Positions 1-8,987 are shown, counted from the first letter of the stretch. The stretch: 64,000 bases of DNA from Photobacterium profundum SS9 (GCF_000196255.1 NC_006370.1:1518187-1582186); one strand, 5' to 3'. The notes: generated by a model from the letters alone, not told the origin. Translations and numbers: made by a program.

Positions 1-330
1 ACACTTCCCGTTAGTGATGAAGTTATTGCGTCATCTGAATCTGAAATAAGTGATGAAACACTTCCCGTTAGTGATGAAGTTATTGCGTCATCTGAATCTG
101 AAATAAGTGATGAAATACTTCCAGTAAGTGATGAGGTTGTTTCGTCATCTGACTCTGAAGTAAGTGATGAAATACTTCCCGTCAGTGATGAGATTGTTTC
201 GTCATCTGACTCTGGAGTAAGTAATAAAATACTTCCCGTCAGTGGTGAAGTTATTCCGTCATCTGACTCTGAAATAAGTGATGAGATACTTCCCGTCAGT
301 GATGAAGTTATTCCATCATCTGAGTCTGAA
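1..330 (+). repeat. 57-bp in-frame tandem repeats (about 5.8 units)
   Basis: Units begin at 1, 58, 115, 172, 229 and 286, the last being partial. The period is exactly 57 bp, or 19 codons, so the frame is kept. Each unit encodes an acidic, Ser-rich peptide of the type TLPVSDEVIASSESEISDE. The first two units are nearly identical and later ones diverge at scattered sites such as E to D and I to V. The array continues off the left edge, so the full copy number is unknown. Such repeats usually form an extended stalk in surface proteins and change copy number by recombination or slippage. Confidence 0.95.
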
Positions 331-1224
331 GGCAGTTTTATTCTCCCCCCTGAAACTGTGGCTATGAGTGTAGAAAATATACATTTAGTCGCCCCTCTTA
401 CTTCTGTTGTACAAAACAAAACCATTGAAATTAAAACTTTTGCGACATATTCGAATCAGACACAAAAGGACGTTTCTTCTGAAGTGAATTGGTTTTCTTC
501 TGATAAGAAGATTGCAACCATTAACGCGCACGGTGAATTATTGGGGGTTAGTCCAGGTACTGTTTTCATTACAGCAGAAAAAGGTGAATTGGTCACAAAG
601 CAATTTTCAGTGGTCGTAAAAACACATTTACAGATCTGTGACTCTTTTAAAATTAATAATGGGAGTTGCCTAAAAGTAGTTCAAGGTCAATCCGGAGAAG
701 CTGAACACAAAATTTTTACCGGCTCACCAAGCGTAAATGTGATGAGGCTATTAGGCTATGAAGTAAATAATACCGAGGATAATAGAGGGAAAACTTATGC
801 TCAGAATTTTTCAGAGAGCTGGGCTTACACCAGTCTTATAAGTGGAGGAATGTATATTCAGACCGAAAACGTAGCTCTATTTCGCCAAGACGGGGAGAAC
901 TGGGATGATGATCCTTTAAGTCCTGATTTTGGTAAAAATGGGCAGTATGATCGGTTTTGCAGAGAGCTTTCATTTATTGGTTTTTTTGATAAAAATGATT
1001 GGCGTCGAGCAAGTAAGAATGAAATCGCTTCTTTAGTTGAAGGAAATGGTCACTTGTATAATGTTTATGGTTGGCCCACCAAGAAGTTTTATTTGACCAG
1101 TAGTAGTACTGCTCAAGTCGAGACTCCTCGATTGATAGCCGTGTGGGGGGTATTAACCATCAGGCATGTTCCTGTCTTACCCTCTGAATTGGCCTATATT
1201 TCTTGTGTTTCAGAAACATTGTAG
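1..1224 (+). CDS. Repeat-rich surface or secreted protein with Ig-like and DUF1566/Lcl-like domains (5' end outside window)
   Basis: Frame 1 is open from base 1 to the stop at 1222-1224, so only the C-terminal 407 residues are visible. In order they hold the 19-residue acidic repeats (about 1-110), a Big_2/Ig-like domain (about 120-205, with the WFSSDKKIATI and GVSPGTVFITA strands typical of bacterial Ig folds), and a C-terminal domain of about 170 residues. The latter contains DWRRASKNEIASLV and a GWPTKKFYLTSS segment, resembling DUF1566/Lcl_C domains at the end of Vibrio and Photobacterium Ig-repeat proteins. An adhesin-like cell-surface role is inferred. The N-terminal secretion signal is not in the window. 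The ibrA-ibrB pair follows 165 bp downstream on the same strand. Confidence 0.8.
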   Translation, partial: TLPVSDEVIASSESEISDETLPVSDEVIASSESEISDEILPVSDEVVSSSDSEVSDEILPVSDEIVSSSDSGVSNKILPVSGEVIPSSDSEISDEILPVSDEVIPSSESEGSFILPPETVAMSVENIHLVAPLTSVVQNKTIEIKTFATYSNQTQKDVSSEVNWFSSDKKIATINAHGELLGVSPGTVFITAEKGELVTKQFSVVVKTHLQICDSFKINNGSCLKVVQGQSGEAEHKIFTGSPSVNVMRLLGYEVNNTEDNRGKTYAQNFSESWAYTSLISGGMYIQTENVALFRQDGENWDDDPLSPDFGKNGQYDRFCRELSFIGFFDKNDWRRASKNEIASLVEGNGHLYNVYGWPTKKFYLTSSSTAQVETPRLIAVWGVLTIRHVPVLPSELAYISCVSETL

Positions 1225-1389
1225 GATTTTTTCTGCTTGAGCCCAGCTGGTTATGGATTAATGGCAGAGGGGTTTCTCTATTCGTTGTTTCGAGTGAATA
1301 GAGGGGACCGTCTTAACTTCGATGGATATTTTTCATCAAAGAGTGGCGAGACTCTCTCATCTTCATTTGTATAAAGACCGAGAATTGTG

Positions 1390-2604
1390 ATGAAAAGGCA
1401 ATTAGGGAAAGACGTCGTGCAAGCCGCTAGGGAGCGAATTCATATATTGTTTGATGAGTTCGAGCATATTTATGTGTCGTTTTCTGGGGGGAAGGATTCT
1501 GGGGTGCTTTTACATCTGGTGATTGAGGAAGCAAGAAAAAGAAATCGACTCCCTGTTGATGTGTTAATTGTGGATTTAGAGGCTCAATATCAACATACGA
1601 TTCATTTTGTTGAGCGTATGGTCAATAAAAAGGAAGTGAACGCATTTTGGGTTTGCCTTCCTTTAAGCTTAAGAAATTCCGTCTCACAATTTCAACCCAA
1701 ATGGATATGCTGGGATCCAGACAAAAAAGAGGATTGGATCAGGGCACTTCCTTTACATGCTTCAGTGATCAATGAAGAGGAATATTTCTCTTTCTATTCT
1801 TTTGGTATGGAGTTTGAAACGTTCGTTTCTGCATTCGGTGAATGGTACAGCGAGAAGAAGCAGTGCCCCTGTGCCTGTTTAGTCGCTATTCGTGCTGATG
1901 AGTCGCTAAATCGATATAAAACAATTAAAAATCAAAGAAAAAAGAGATTAAAGCAATATGGTTGGACAACAAAAGCGAGTGATGTTTTTTACAAAGCTTA
2001 CCTCATCTATGATTGGCACGTCACTGATATCTGGATTGCGAATGGACGCTTCAACTGGGATTATAATCATGTCTACGATTTGATGCATAAAGCCGGATTA
2101 TCCCTTGCTCAACAGCGTCTTTGCCAACCCTTTGGTGATGATCAACGAAAGGGGCTTTGGCTCTATCAAATCCTAGAGCCACAGACTTGGCAAAAATTGG
2201 TAGTACGGGTTGAGGGGTGTAATTTTGGTGCCCGTTACAGCAAGAAACAAGGACATATTTTAGGCTACTATAAATTTGACCTCCCTGAAGGATATACCTA
2301 CCGCTCGTACAGTAAATACCTGTTAAATAGTATGCCCCCTCATCTTGCAGATCATTACCGTAAACGGCTCTTTAAATTCCTGAATTGGTGGCGAAAAAAT
2401 GGTAAAGAGCAGGGGATACTGTCTATCCCTGATTTTGCGGATAAAAAACTTGAAGCAAAAAAGAAAGTACCGAGTTGGCGCCGTATTTGTAAGGTTTTAA
2501 TCAAAAATGACTATTGGTGTCGTGGATTATCTTTTGGTCAAAGTAAGAAATTGACTGAGCATTATATTGACTTATATGAAGGTTACTTTAGGAAAGGGAA
2601 GTGA
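1390..2604 (+). CDS. ibrA: IbrA-like PAPS-reductase-family protein (DUF3440)
   Basis: The protein has 404 residues. A PP-loop ATP-pyrophosphatase motif SGGKDSG lies at residues 32-38, and a Cys-rich segment QCPCACLVAIRADESLNRY follows further on. This arrangement matches the PAPS reductase/DUF3440 family, which includes IbrA. In E. coli, IbrA with IbrB activates expression of Eib immunoglobulin-binding surface proteins; the biochemical activity is not established. ATG at 1390 is preferred over GTG at 1387, with weak GAG spacing upstream. The stop overlaps the ibrB start (TGATG), so the two are translationally coupled. The family identity is solid; whether it regulates transcription here is inference from the family. 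Confidence 0.85.
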   Translation: MKRQLGKDVVQAARERIHILFDEFEHIYVSFSGGKDSGVLLHLVIEEARKRNRLPVDVLIVDLEAQYQHTIHFVERMVNKKEVNAFWVCLPLSLRNSVSQFQPKWICWDPDKKEDWIRALPLHASVINEEEYFSFYSFGMEFETFVSAFGEWYSEKKQCPCACLVAIRADESLNRYKTIKNQRKKRLKQYGWTTKASDVFYKAYLIYDWHVTDIWIANGRFNWDYNHVYDLMHKAGLSLAQQRLCQPFGDDQRKGLWLYQILEPQTWQKLVVRVEGCNFGARYSKKQGHILGYYKFDLPEGYTYRSYSKYLLNSMPPHLADHYRKRLFKFLNWWRKNGKEQGILSIPDFADKKLEAKKKVPSWRRICKVLIKNDYWCRGLSFGQSKKLTEHYIDLYEGYFRKGK

Positions 2605-3233
2605 TGAATACAAAACACGATATCCTTGATTTTATTGAAAAGCTATCCGCTATGAGTACATCAACGTTAACGATGAAAGACCGTGTTGATATCTTTAATC
2701 AATTATCCGATCTCTCTTCGACAATTGTAGGCCTCGATCATCCAGTGCTGAATGTGAAACTGGTAAGTACAAGTCAGGTTCAAGATAACGATTATAACCC
2801 CAACGCTGTCGCCCCACCGGAGTTTCGTTTATTAAAGCATTCTATTAAAAAAGATGGACTGACAATGCCGATTGTTGTTGGAAGAAAACGGGACGAAGAA
2901 GGCTATGTAATCATTGATGGTTATCATCGTACGAAAATCATAAAAAATGACTTAGCGGTTAACGCATCTTTGGCGAATTATATTCCTGTCGTGATCTTGG
3001 ATAGGTCTCTTGATGATCGTATATCATCTTCAATAAGGCACAATATGGCCAGAGGCGCACACCAAGTCGAACTTACTGCAAGCCTAGTGGTTAAGTTAAA
3101 AGAAATGGCATGGACAAATGAAGACATCGGAAAGGAGCTGGGTATGGACAACGATGAAGTGTTAAGAATGCAGCAAATTACAGGCCTTGCTGAAGCCTTT
3201 AAGAATCAATCATTTTCAAATGCTTGGGAATAG
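2604..3233 (+). CDS. ibrB: IbrB-like ParB-domain protein
   Basis: The 209-residue protein carries a ParB/Srx-like N-terminal domain at about residues 50-120. It contains DNDYNPNAVAPPEF, a GLTMPIVVGRK strand and the DGYHRT box that corresponds to the conserved ParB GERR-type motif. A likely helix-turn-helix follows (NEDIGKELGMDNDEVLRMQQI, about 172-192). It overlaps the end of ibrA by one base and has GGGAA upstream. IbrA/IbrB pairs always travel together, in prophages and genomic islands. No parS-like site or parA gene is nearby, so plasmid-type partitioning is unlikely. Confidence 0.85.
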   Translation: MNTKHDILDFIEKLSAMSTSTLTMKDRVDIFNQLSDLSSTIVGLDHPVLNVKLVSTSQVQDNDYNPNAVAPPEFRLLKHSIKKDGLTMPIVVGRKRDEEGYVIIDGYHRTKIIKNDLAVNASLANYIPVVILDRSLDDRISSSIRHNMARGAHQVELTASLVVKLKEMAWTNEDIGKELGMDNDEVLRMQQITGLAEAFKNQSFSNAWE

Positions 3234-3378
3234 CCTTTAAATATATATTTCAAACAAGGAGAGGGTTATGTTGAGCCATACCAACGGAGACACCAAAGAA
3301 TGATTTCAGGAGCAGAGTGTTTCCATTTATAGATTGGCTCTTTGCTATAAGTAAGCCTGTAAAACGGATTGTTATCTA

Positions 3379-3747
3379 TTATTTGTAAACGCTGACTTCT
3401 ATCAAATTTTCATCTGGATCCAAAAAGTATACTGACTCAATTTCTCCTACAGCGCCTGATTTTCTTACTGGACCTTCTACGATTTCTACATTCTCACTCA
3501 CTAGGTGAGCAACGACATCTTTCAAGTTCCACTGTGTAATAAGGCACAAATCACCGGAACCGACTTGGGCTCTATTTCTTGGCTCTTGACCTAGTGTTTG
3601 CAGATTAATTTTTTGAGCGCCAAACCTTAATGCTTTGCGTCCATTGCCGAAGGCTATTTCTTCCATAAGTAGAGCTCGACGGTAGAAGTTCAACGTAACT
3701 TCAATATCAGAAACGGTCAGAACGACATGATCTATGTGGCTTATCAT
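3379..3747 (-). CDS. VOC-family (glyoxalase/dioxygenase fold) protein
   Basis: The 122-residue protein is a single vicinal-oxygen-chelate domain. It begins ISHIDHVVLTVSDIEVTLNFYRRAL and ends YFLDPDENLIEVSVYK. The metal-ligand positions His (HIDHVVL) and Glu (NLIEVS) are present, and His/Gln-type residues occur in INLQTLG. Family members include glyoxalase I, ring-cleaving dioxygenases and resistance proteins, so the substrate cannot be assigned. A strong Shine-Dalgarno (AAGGAGG) precedes the start. It lies immediately downstream of the small gene at 3774-4004 on the same strand, so the two may be cotranscribed. Confidence 0.8.
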   Translation of the reverse strand: MISHIDHVVLTVSDIEVTLNFYRRALLMEEIAFGNGRKALRFGAQKINLQTLGQEPRNRAQVGSGDLCLITQWNLKDVVAHLVSENVEIVEGPVRKSGAVGEIESVYFLDPDENLIEVSVYK

Positions 3748-3773
3748 TTTACCTCCTTGTTTATTGTTTCACG

Positions 3774-4004
3774 CTAGCCAGTAAGAGTGGCTTTTATAAT
3801 TTCTTTGAGCATTATATACGCGTCATGAACATCAAAATTCACATCAACGAAAACCACATAGTGCTTGCTATCACACGTCATGGTACACCTTTTATAAATA
3901 ATACGGCTACCATCGCAGTTTTCATAAAATTGTTTTAATGCGGCATCACTACTTAGCACTCGAAAAGATCCATCTTCATTTATGAAGAAATGCTTTTTCA
4001 TCAT
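3774..4004 (-). CDS. Small hypothetical protein
   Basis: This is a 76-residue protein if translation starts at MMKKHFF (4004), which has GAGTGAG just upstream; a longer form from 4019 has no visible ribosome site. It contains the motifs EDGSFRVLSSDAALKQFYENCDGS and HYVVFVDVNFDVHDAYIMLKEII, with alternating strand and helix character. There is no signal peptide or membrane segment. I do not recognise a family. The 26-bp spacing to the VOC gene suggests an operon. The AT-rich sequence is unlike the phage module that follows. Confidence 0.5.
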   Translation of the reverse strand: MMKKHFFINEDGSFRVLSSDAALKQFYENCDGSRIIYKRCTMTCDSKHYVVFVDVNFDVHDAYIMLKEIIKATLTG

Positions 4005-4317
4005 TATCTCACTCGTCATTATTTGGTACTTATAGAGAACAAGAATTATTGATTTTCGTTATTATATTGTTAACTAATGCAAAGTAAAATTAACACGAGT
4101 GCATCTTTTTCTGTCAAAAGTTGTATGAAAAATAAGTTTTCAAAGAAACGATGTACATTTGTGTGATACGAACCATTTTTATGGATGATAAAGATAACGT
4201 ATTAACCTCGTATCTGTGACTTGCCTAGCTTAATCGCTGGGCTTTTTTGTTTTTCGTTGTTGCATTTTATGCATCTGGTAGTGTTACTGTTGCGATAAAT
4301 GCAATTAAGGGGTAATA
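4005..4317. other. Intergenic region with left edge of the capsid module
   Basis: This 313-bp stretch separates the minus-strand pair from the plus-strand HNH gene. It is AT-rich and holds a clear hairpin terminator at 4223-4250. No integrase, excisionase or other attachment-site signature was found. The HNH gene has its own AAGGGG ribosome site at the right end. I saw no convincing promoter. Confidence 0.4.
4223..4250 (+). terminator. Rho-independent terminator
   Basis: The stem GCCTAGC pairs with GCTGGGC (one G-T pair) around a short TTAATC-type loop and is followed by a run of six T. It lies just before the HNH gene and would insulate the capsid module from upstream transcription. Confidence 0.65.
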
Positions 4318-4638
4318 ATGAAAACGTTTAAGCCGAGGATCTCGAAGACGTTAGATCCATCCGTTACCTCTAACCGTGGAGATCGTGCTGCGACTACTCG
4401 TACTTATGGCGGTAAGTGGCAACGGATACGCAAGGCGGTATTAACGCATGAGCCACTGTGCAGGCTGTGCTTGGCTGCAGGGATCACACAGCAAGCGGCG
4501 GAGGTTGATCACATTATCCCGCTTCACTTGGGCGGCACTGACGAGCAGTCAAATTTACAACCGTTATGTTTTCTTTGTCACCAATTCAAAACGACAACTG
4601 AAAACGCTCAGCGACATCGTGACCGTAAACGCGGCTGA
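4318..4638 (+). CDS. Phage HNH endonuclease
   Basis: The 106-residue protein shows the HNH layout. CRLC is at about residues 48-51, EVDHIIPLHLGG is next, then N in QSNLQPLCFLCHQFKT with the second Cys pair. HNH proteins next to terminase genes in HK97-type phages work with the terminase in cos cleavage. It is the first gene of a plus-strand packaging and capsid module. The start has a good AAGGGG ribosome site. An overlapping frame at 4448-4648 is a shadow. Confidence 0.9.
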   Translation: MKTFKPRISKTLDPSVTSNRGDRAATTRTYGGKWQRIRKAVLTHEPLCRLCLAAGITQQAAEVDHIIPLHLGGTDEQSNLQPLCFLCHQFKTTTENAQRHRDRKRG

Positions 4639-4723
4639 GAGTGAGTAATAAGACAGTGATATCTGTCTCGGCTTTATCGCTTTCGTTCTCTGGCAACCCC
4701 GTGCGATGCGTGTGAATGGGCAA

Positions 4724-4732
4724 GGGGGGGGG
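4724..4732. other. Nine-G run between HNH and small terminase (possible cos area)
   Basis: An uninterrupted run of nine G lies within the 170-bp gap between the HNH gene and terS. This gap has no gene. In HK97-like systems cos lies close to the hnh-terS genes, so the gap is a candidate cos region. That is inference from position only; no cos core was matched. Confidence 0.2.
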
Positions 4733-4810
4733 TCATAGTGGTACGGGTTGGTTTGGTAATCACACTTCGATCTCACGCAGAGAAAAAAAAGCACAGGTAA
4801 TGGGGGTCGG

Positions 4811-5239
4811 ATGAATAATCACGGCGAAAATGACAAAAATAAGGACGATCAGGAGCCAGAAATAAAGATCATCATGATCGGGGAAGTGCCTGTTTCAGAA
4901 ATAGATTATCTACGTGCGGAGTACCTTTTTGTTGCGGGTCATTCGGCAACAAAAATTGCTAAATGGTTGGGTGTAAAAGCGAAAGATATGACCGCAATTG
5001 GGCTCACAAAAGTGAATTCTAAGCTCAATTTTGACGCAAAAATCATGCATATCTTCGCCATTGGTAAAGGGTCACCGGTCATGACCACGTTTTTAAAAAC
5101 GATGCCTTTTTATGATGAAGTTGATCAACGGCCACCGTCTAAGAAGAGCATGACCCAGAAAGAATTTGAGAAAGTTGATGCAGCGAAAGCGGGTCAAACC
5201 GGCAAGTTCAGAAAATCTGGATTACGGAGTGTTAAGTAA
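4811..5239 (+). CDS. terS: Phage terminase small subunit (putative)
   Basis: The 142-residue protein has a charged N-terminus and a helix-turn-helix-like segment at about residues 40-60 (VAGHSATKIAKWLGVKAKDM). The C-terminus is very basic (KAGQTGKFRKSGLRSVK). Its position directly before the large terminase, two bases away, and the HTH for cos binding support a small-subunit role. Sequence similarity alone would not have been enough. The ribosome site is G-rich (GGGGGTCGG). Confidence 0.65.
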   Translation: MNNHGENDKNKDDQEPEIKIIMIGEVPVSEIDYLRAEYLFVAGHSATKIAKWLGVKAKDMTAIGLTKVNSKLNFDAKIMHIFAIGKGSPVMTTFLKTMPFYDEVDQRPPSKKSMTQKEFEKVDAAKAGQTGKFRKSGLRSVK

Positions 5240-5241
5240 CG

Positions 5242-6909
5242 ATGGAATTGCAGTCGACGGCGAATAATGATTGGGAACGTAAGATTGTGGATGGTGAAAG
5301 TCTCATCCCCTTTGAAACGTATAACCAATCTCTTGCTGATGAAGCATGGGCAATTATGAAGGAGCTCAAAGTGGCTGATGCGATAGGTCAGCCCACTATC
5401 GGTGAGTCTCATTTGCCATGGCTTCGTCAATTCTGTGATGCCATCTTTGGCTCTTATGACATCGAGTCAGGTGAACAGATCATCAAAGAGATCTTGTTAC
5501 TTATCTCCAAGAAGAATTCTAAATCATCAACGGCGGCAGGCATCATGTTGACCTTGTTGATCCTCAATACGCGGGCGTCTGCGGAGTTTCTTATCTTGGC
5601 ACCTACTATCGAGGTGGCCAACAACTCCTATCAACCGGCTCGGGACATGATAAAAGCCGATCCAGAGCTCGAGCGCATTTTAAAAGTTCAGGATCATATT
5701 AGAACAATCACTGATATTGAAACCGGCTCAATACTCAAGGTGGTCGCGGCTGAATCGGATTCGGTATCAGGAAAAAAAGCCACCGTGGTGCTGGTGGACG
5801 AACTTTGGCTATTCGGATCTAAGCCCAACGCGGAAAACATGCTACGTGAAGCAACGGGTGGTTTAGCCTCGCGCCCCGAAGGATTCGTGATTTATCTGAC
5901 CACGCAATCAGACAAGCCACCAGCTGGTGTGTTCAGAACCAAGCTGGAGTACGCGCGAAAAGTGCGTGACGGTAAGATCAATGATCCTTATTTCCTGCCT
6001 GTGATTTATGAATTTCCAGAAAGCATGATCAAGAATAAATCCTACCTCGAGCAGAAGTATTTCAAGTTAACGAACCCGAATATGGGACTCAGCGTGTCTG
6101 AAACCTTTCTTATTCGTGAGTTGGCCAAGGCTCAGGAAGATGGGGAAGAAAGTCTCATCGGTTTTCTTGCTAAGCATCTCAATATTGAAATCGATATGCA
6201 TCTGCGTAATGACCGGTGGGTGGGGGCTGACTTTTGGTCTGACTGTGCAACAGACGTGACCCTTGCTCGCATCCTTGAGGAGTCTGATGCCATTTCAGTC
6301 GGCATCGATGGCGGTGGTCTGGATGATTTATACGGTTTGGCCGTGATTGGTCGCCATGCCCACACACAGCGATGGATGTTTTGGACGCATGCCTGGGCGC
6401 ATCCCATTGTCTTGAAGCGACGCAAAGCACAAGCGCCACGTTTCAAGGGATTCGAGAAGGATGGGGATTTAACGCTGGTGAAAAACATTGGCGATGACAT
6501 GGATGACATTGTTGCAACGGTCAGCGAAATTGAAGATAGCGGGCTGCTTGTTCAGATTGGGATTGATCAGCATGGCCTAGCATCGCTGGTGGAAGCGCTT
6601 ATCGATGCCCAAATTGATGAAGACAAGATCATTGGTATTTCTCAGGGCTGGAAGATGATGAGCGCGATTAAAACGGTCGAACGTCGCCTGGCTGATAAAA
6701 GTGCCGAGCATGATGGCTCGATGATGATGAAGTGGTGCGTGGGGAATGCCCGAACAAGACCGGTGGGCAATGCGGTCATGATCACCAAGCAAGAATCTGG
6801 CCCATGCAAAATTGACCCGCTCATGGCGTTGTTTGATGCTGCCGCAATCATGGCACAAAACCCTGAAGGTGTGACTACGCCACAAGTGTTCAACTTGGAG
6901 GACGTGTAG
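5242..6909 (+). CDS. terL: Phage terminase large subunit
   Basis: The 555-residue protein is full length for HK97-type terminases. A Walker A-like KKNSKSST lies at residues 90-97, and a Walker B VVLVDELW at about 182-189, giving the packaging ATPase. The C-terminal nuclease half begins near SVGIDGGGLDDLYGL with the expected Asp residues, and a later IGIDQHG strand follows. It drives genome packaging into the prohead. It abuts terS (2 bp) and the portal gene (0 bp), typical of a translationally coupled operon. Confidence 0.92.
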   Translation: MELQSTANNDWERKIVDGESLIPFETYNQSLADEAWAIMKELKVADAIGQPTIGESHLPWLRQFCDAIFGSYDIESGEQIIKEILLLISKKNSKSSTAAGIMLTLLILNTRASAEFLILAPTIEVANNSYQPARDMIKADPELERILKVQDHIRTITDIETGSILKVVAAESDSVSGKKATVVLVDELWLFGSKPNAENMLREATGGLASRPEGFVIYLTTQSDKPPAGVFRTKLEYARKVRDGKINDPYFLPVIYEFPESMIKNKSYLEQKYFKLTNPNMGLSVSETFLIRELAKAQEDGEESLIGFLAKHLNIEIDMHLRNDRWVGADFWSDCATDVTLARILEESDAISVGIDGGGLDDLYGLAVIGRHAHTQRWMFWTHAWAHPIVLKRRKAQAPRFKGFEKDGDLTLVKNIGDDMDDIVATVSEIEDSGLLVQIGIDQHGLASLVEALIDAQIDEDKIIGISQGWKMMSAIKTVERRLADKSAEHDGSMMMKWCVGNARTRPVGNAVMITKQESGPCKIDPLMALFDAAAIMAQNPEGVTTPQVFNLEDV

Positions 6910-8208
6910 ATGGGGAAGATAGCACGGTTCTTTTTTGGTACACCGACCAAAGAGGCGGTTGAGCAATCTCCTGAAGCGGAAAGCAATCTTGATCCTCAAG
7001 CGATGAGCATTAATGAGCTGGTCGACATGTTGGGTGTGGGATTGACGGCGGCCGGTGAGCAGGTGACCGAGACGACGGCACTGAAGGTGACAACGGTTTA
7101 CCGCTGTATCGAACTCATTGGTAGCAGTATCAAAGTACTGCCTTTTAACGTACATGAAAGAAAGGGGGATGCCCATCAGCCGATTGATCATGACTATAAC
7201 TGGCTGTTTAACTGCCGCGCCAATATCGACATGACCAGTTCGGATGCCTGGCAGTTCTTGATCACCTCAAAGTTTACCCATGGGGATGGTTTTGCAGAGC
7301 TGATCCGAGCCAGTTACCGAAGCTCGAAAGTCATAGGATGGCTGCCATTGCATCCTGATAGGGTCGATCCGTTCAGAGATAAATTAACGGGGATCAAGTA
7401 TTACCGTGTCACGCGGGAGAACGGTGAACAAGAAGTGCTGGATCAGGCTGACGTCATTCAGCTGACCTCCTTAGGGTATGACGGACTGAGAAGTCCGAGC
7501 CCTATTACTTATGCGGCCTCCGAGGCGATAGGCACAGCCATCGCGGGCCAGAAATGGTCAGGGAAGTTCTTTGAGGAAGGGGCGACGTTCGATTATGCCT
7601 TGAGTACAGACGCCAAAATGACGCGTATTCAGCTAAAAGACGTCAAAGATACGGTGATAGCGCGAGATAAAAACTCGCGGATGCCCTTGGTGCTGTCGGG
7701 CGGGTTGAAACCCGCTCAACTCACCATCAATCCGCGTGATGCAGAAATACTGGCTTCACGTCTTTTTACGATTGAAGAAATCTGCCGAATCTTTGGTGTG
7801 TTTCCTTTCATGGTTGGCCATACGAATAAGTCGACATCCTGGCAATCAGGGCTTGAATCCATGGGCTCTACGTTCGTCCGGTATACCTTACTGAGCCACC
7901 TTACCCAGATTGAGCAGGAATTTAATTACAAGTTATGGCCAGCGCGAAGTAAGCGGTTTCTCGACCACAACACCTCACAACTTGAACGTGGCGACATGAA
8001 ATCCCGCTTTGATGCCTATCGCAGTGCACTGGGGCGGGCGGGTGAGCCCGGGTGGATGAGCGTCAATGAGGTGAGAAAGCGTGAAAACATGGCGCCGGAT
8101 GCTGATGGAGACAAACTTTTTGTTCCTGATGCCAGTGATAACACCCTAGAAAAGAATACCGATACTGGCAGTGCAGACAAGGGAGAGCAGGCCAATGCCC
8201 AAAAGTAA
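6910..8208 (+). CDS. Phage portal protein (HK97 family)
   Basis: This 432-residue protein forms the dodecameric portal through which DNA enters the capsid. Family features include TTVYRCIELIGSSIKVLPFNV near residue 60, HGDGFAELIR, and the conserved C-terminal half with IFGVFPFMVGHTNKSTSWQSG around residue 295. The C-terminal tail is polar and acidic (SDNTLEKNTDTGSADKGEQ), as is common. The gene starts immediately after terL. Its last 14 bases overlap the protease gene. Confidence 0.92.
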   Translation: MGKIARFFFGTPTKEAVEQSPEAESNLDPQAMSINELVDMLGVGLTAAGEQVTETTALKVTTVYRCIELIGSSIKVLPFNVHERKGDAHQPIDHDYNWLFNCRANIDMTSSDAWQFLITSKFTHGDGFAELIRASYRSSKVIGWLPLHPDRVDPFRDKLTGIKYYRVTRENGEQEVLDQADVIQLTSLGYDGLRSPSPITYAASEAIGTAIAGQKWSGKFFEEGATFDYALSTDAKMTRIQLKDVKDTVIARDKNSRMPLVLSGGLKPAQLTINPRDAEILASRLFTIEEICRIFGVFPFMVGHTNKSTSWQSGLESMGSTFVRYTLLSHLTQIEQEFNYKLWPARSKRFLDHNTSQLERGDMKSRFDAYRSALGRAGEPGWMSVNEVRKRENMAPDADGDKLFVPDASDNTLEKNTDTGSADKGEQANAQK

Positions 8209-8974
8209 CTATTTCCAGCTTTTATTTGAAAACCTCAAGACCAAAGATCGGCAGTTCACCGTCGTAAACGATGTTGAGACTGGTGAGGCCGAAATTTTCC
8301 TTTATGACGCCATCGCATCAAACAAAGAAGAGGCTGAGTGGTGGGGCGGCGTTGATCCTGAAACGTTCGTCAAGGCAGTGCGGGGGATAGATGCACAAAA
8401 CATTCACCTTCGCATTAATTCGCCTGGCGGCTCGGTGTTTGCCGCCCGCACGATGGAGCAGGCATTACGAGAGCATAAAGCGACCGTGACGGTGCACATT
8501 GATGGCTTGGCCGCCTCTGCCGCATCCTTTCTTGCGATGGCTGGTGATGAAATCATTATGAGTGACGGTGCCATGATGATGATCCATAAGGCATGGACCG
8601 TCTCATGGGGAAATGCCGATGATCTATTAGCTGAGGCAACATTGCTTGAAAAGCTGGATGGGACATTGGCCAAGACTTATGCAAAACGAGCGGGCGGGGA
8701 TGAAAGTACCTTTGCTGACTATATGCGGAACGAGACCTGGTTTACCGCCGAGGAAGCGGTTTCGGCGGGGTTGGCTGATACGATTTATGACGCTGAGCCA
8801 GTACCAAAGAAAGAAGATAGCGCCCACAACGCAGTCCATCCAAATTGGCATTGTCATGCATTTCTCAAGGCGGTTAATCGGCCTGAGATTCAGACGTATG
8901 TCAGTGATGAGCATCGTGACAGACAAATACAACGATTGAACGTTTTAACTTGCTGCGCACTCGCAGTTAATTAA
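8195..8974 (+). CDS. ClpP-like phage head maturation protease
   Basis: This 259-residue protein is a ClpP/crotonase-fold serine protease of the S14 type. The oxyanion strand INSPGGSVF is at about 75-83, the nucleophile Ser lies in GLAASAASFLA (about residue 108) and the catalytic His in MMIHKAW (about 131). ATG at 8195 (MPKSNYF) is preferred because GGGAGAG lies upstream; a longer frame opens at 8171. It would cleave the capsid delta domain and scaffold. The C-terminus after about residue 200 looks less conserved. Confidence 0.9.
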   Translation: MPKSNYFQLLFENLKTKDRQFTVVNDVETGEAEIFLYDAIASNKEEAEWWGGVDPETFVKAVRGIDAQNIHLRINSPGGSVFAARTMEQALREHKATVTVHIDGLAASAASFLAMAGDEIIMSDGAMMMIHKAWTVSWGNADDLLAEATLLEKLDGTLAKTYAKRAGGDESTFADYMRNETWFTAEEAVSAGLADTIYDAEPVPKKEDSAHNAVHPNWHCHAFLKAVNRPEIQTYVSDEHRDRQIQRLNVLTCCALAVN

Positions 8975-8987
8975 CAAGGAGGACTTT

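Noticed and set aside
4564..4794. Minus-strand ORF over the HNH end
   Set aside because: It overlaps a real gene and the G run, and has no protein-like composition or ribosome site.
6132..6509. Long minus ORFs inside terL
   Set aside because: They are shadow frames of the terminase gene with Ser- and His-rich composition.
8646..8939. Alternative plus ORF inside the protease gene
   Set aside because: The protease frame is supported by catalytic motifs; this frame overlaps it fully.
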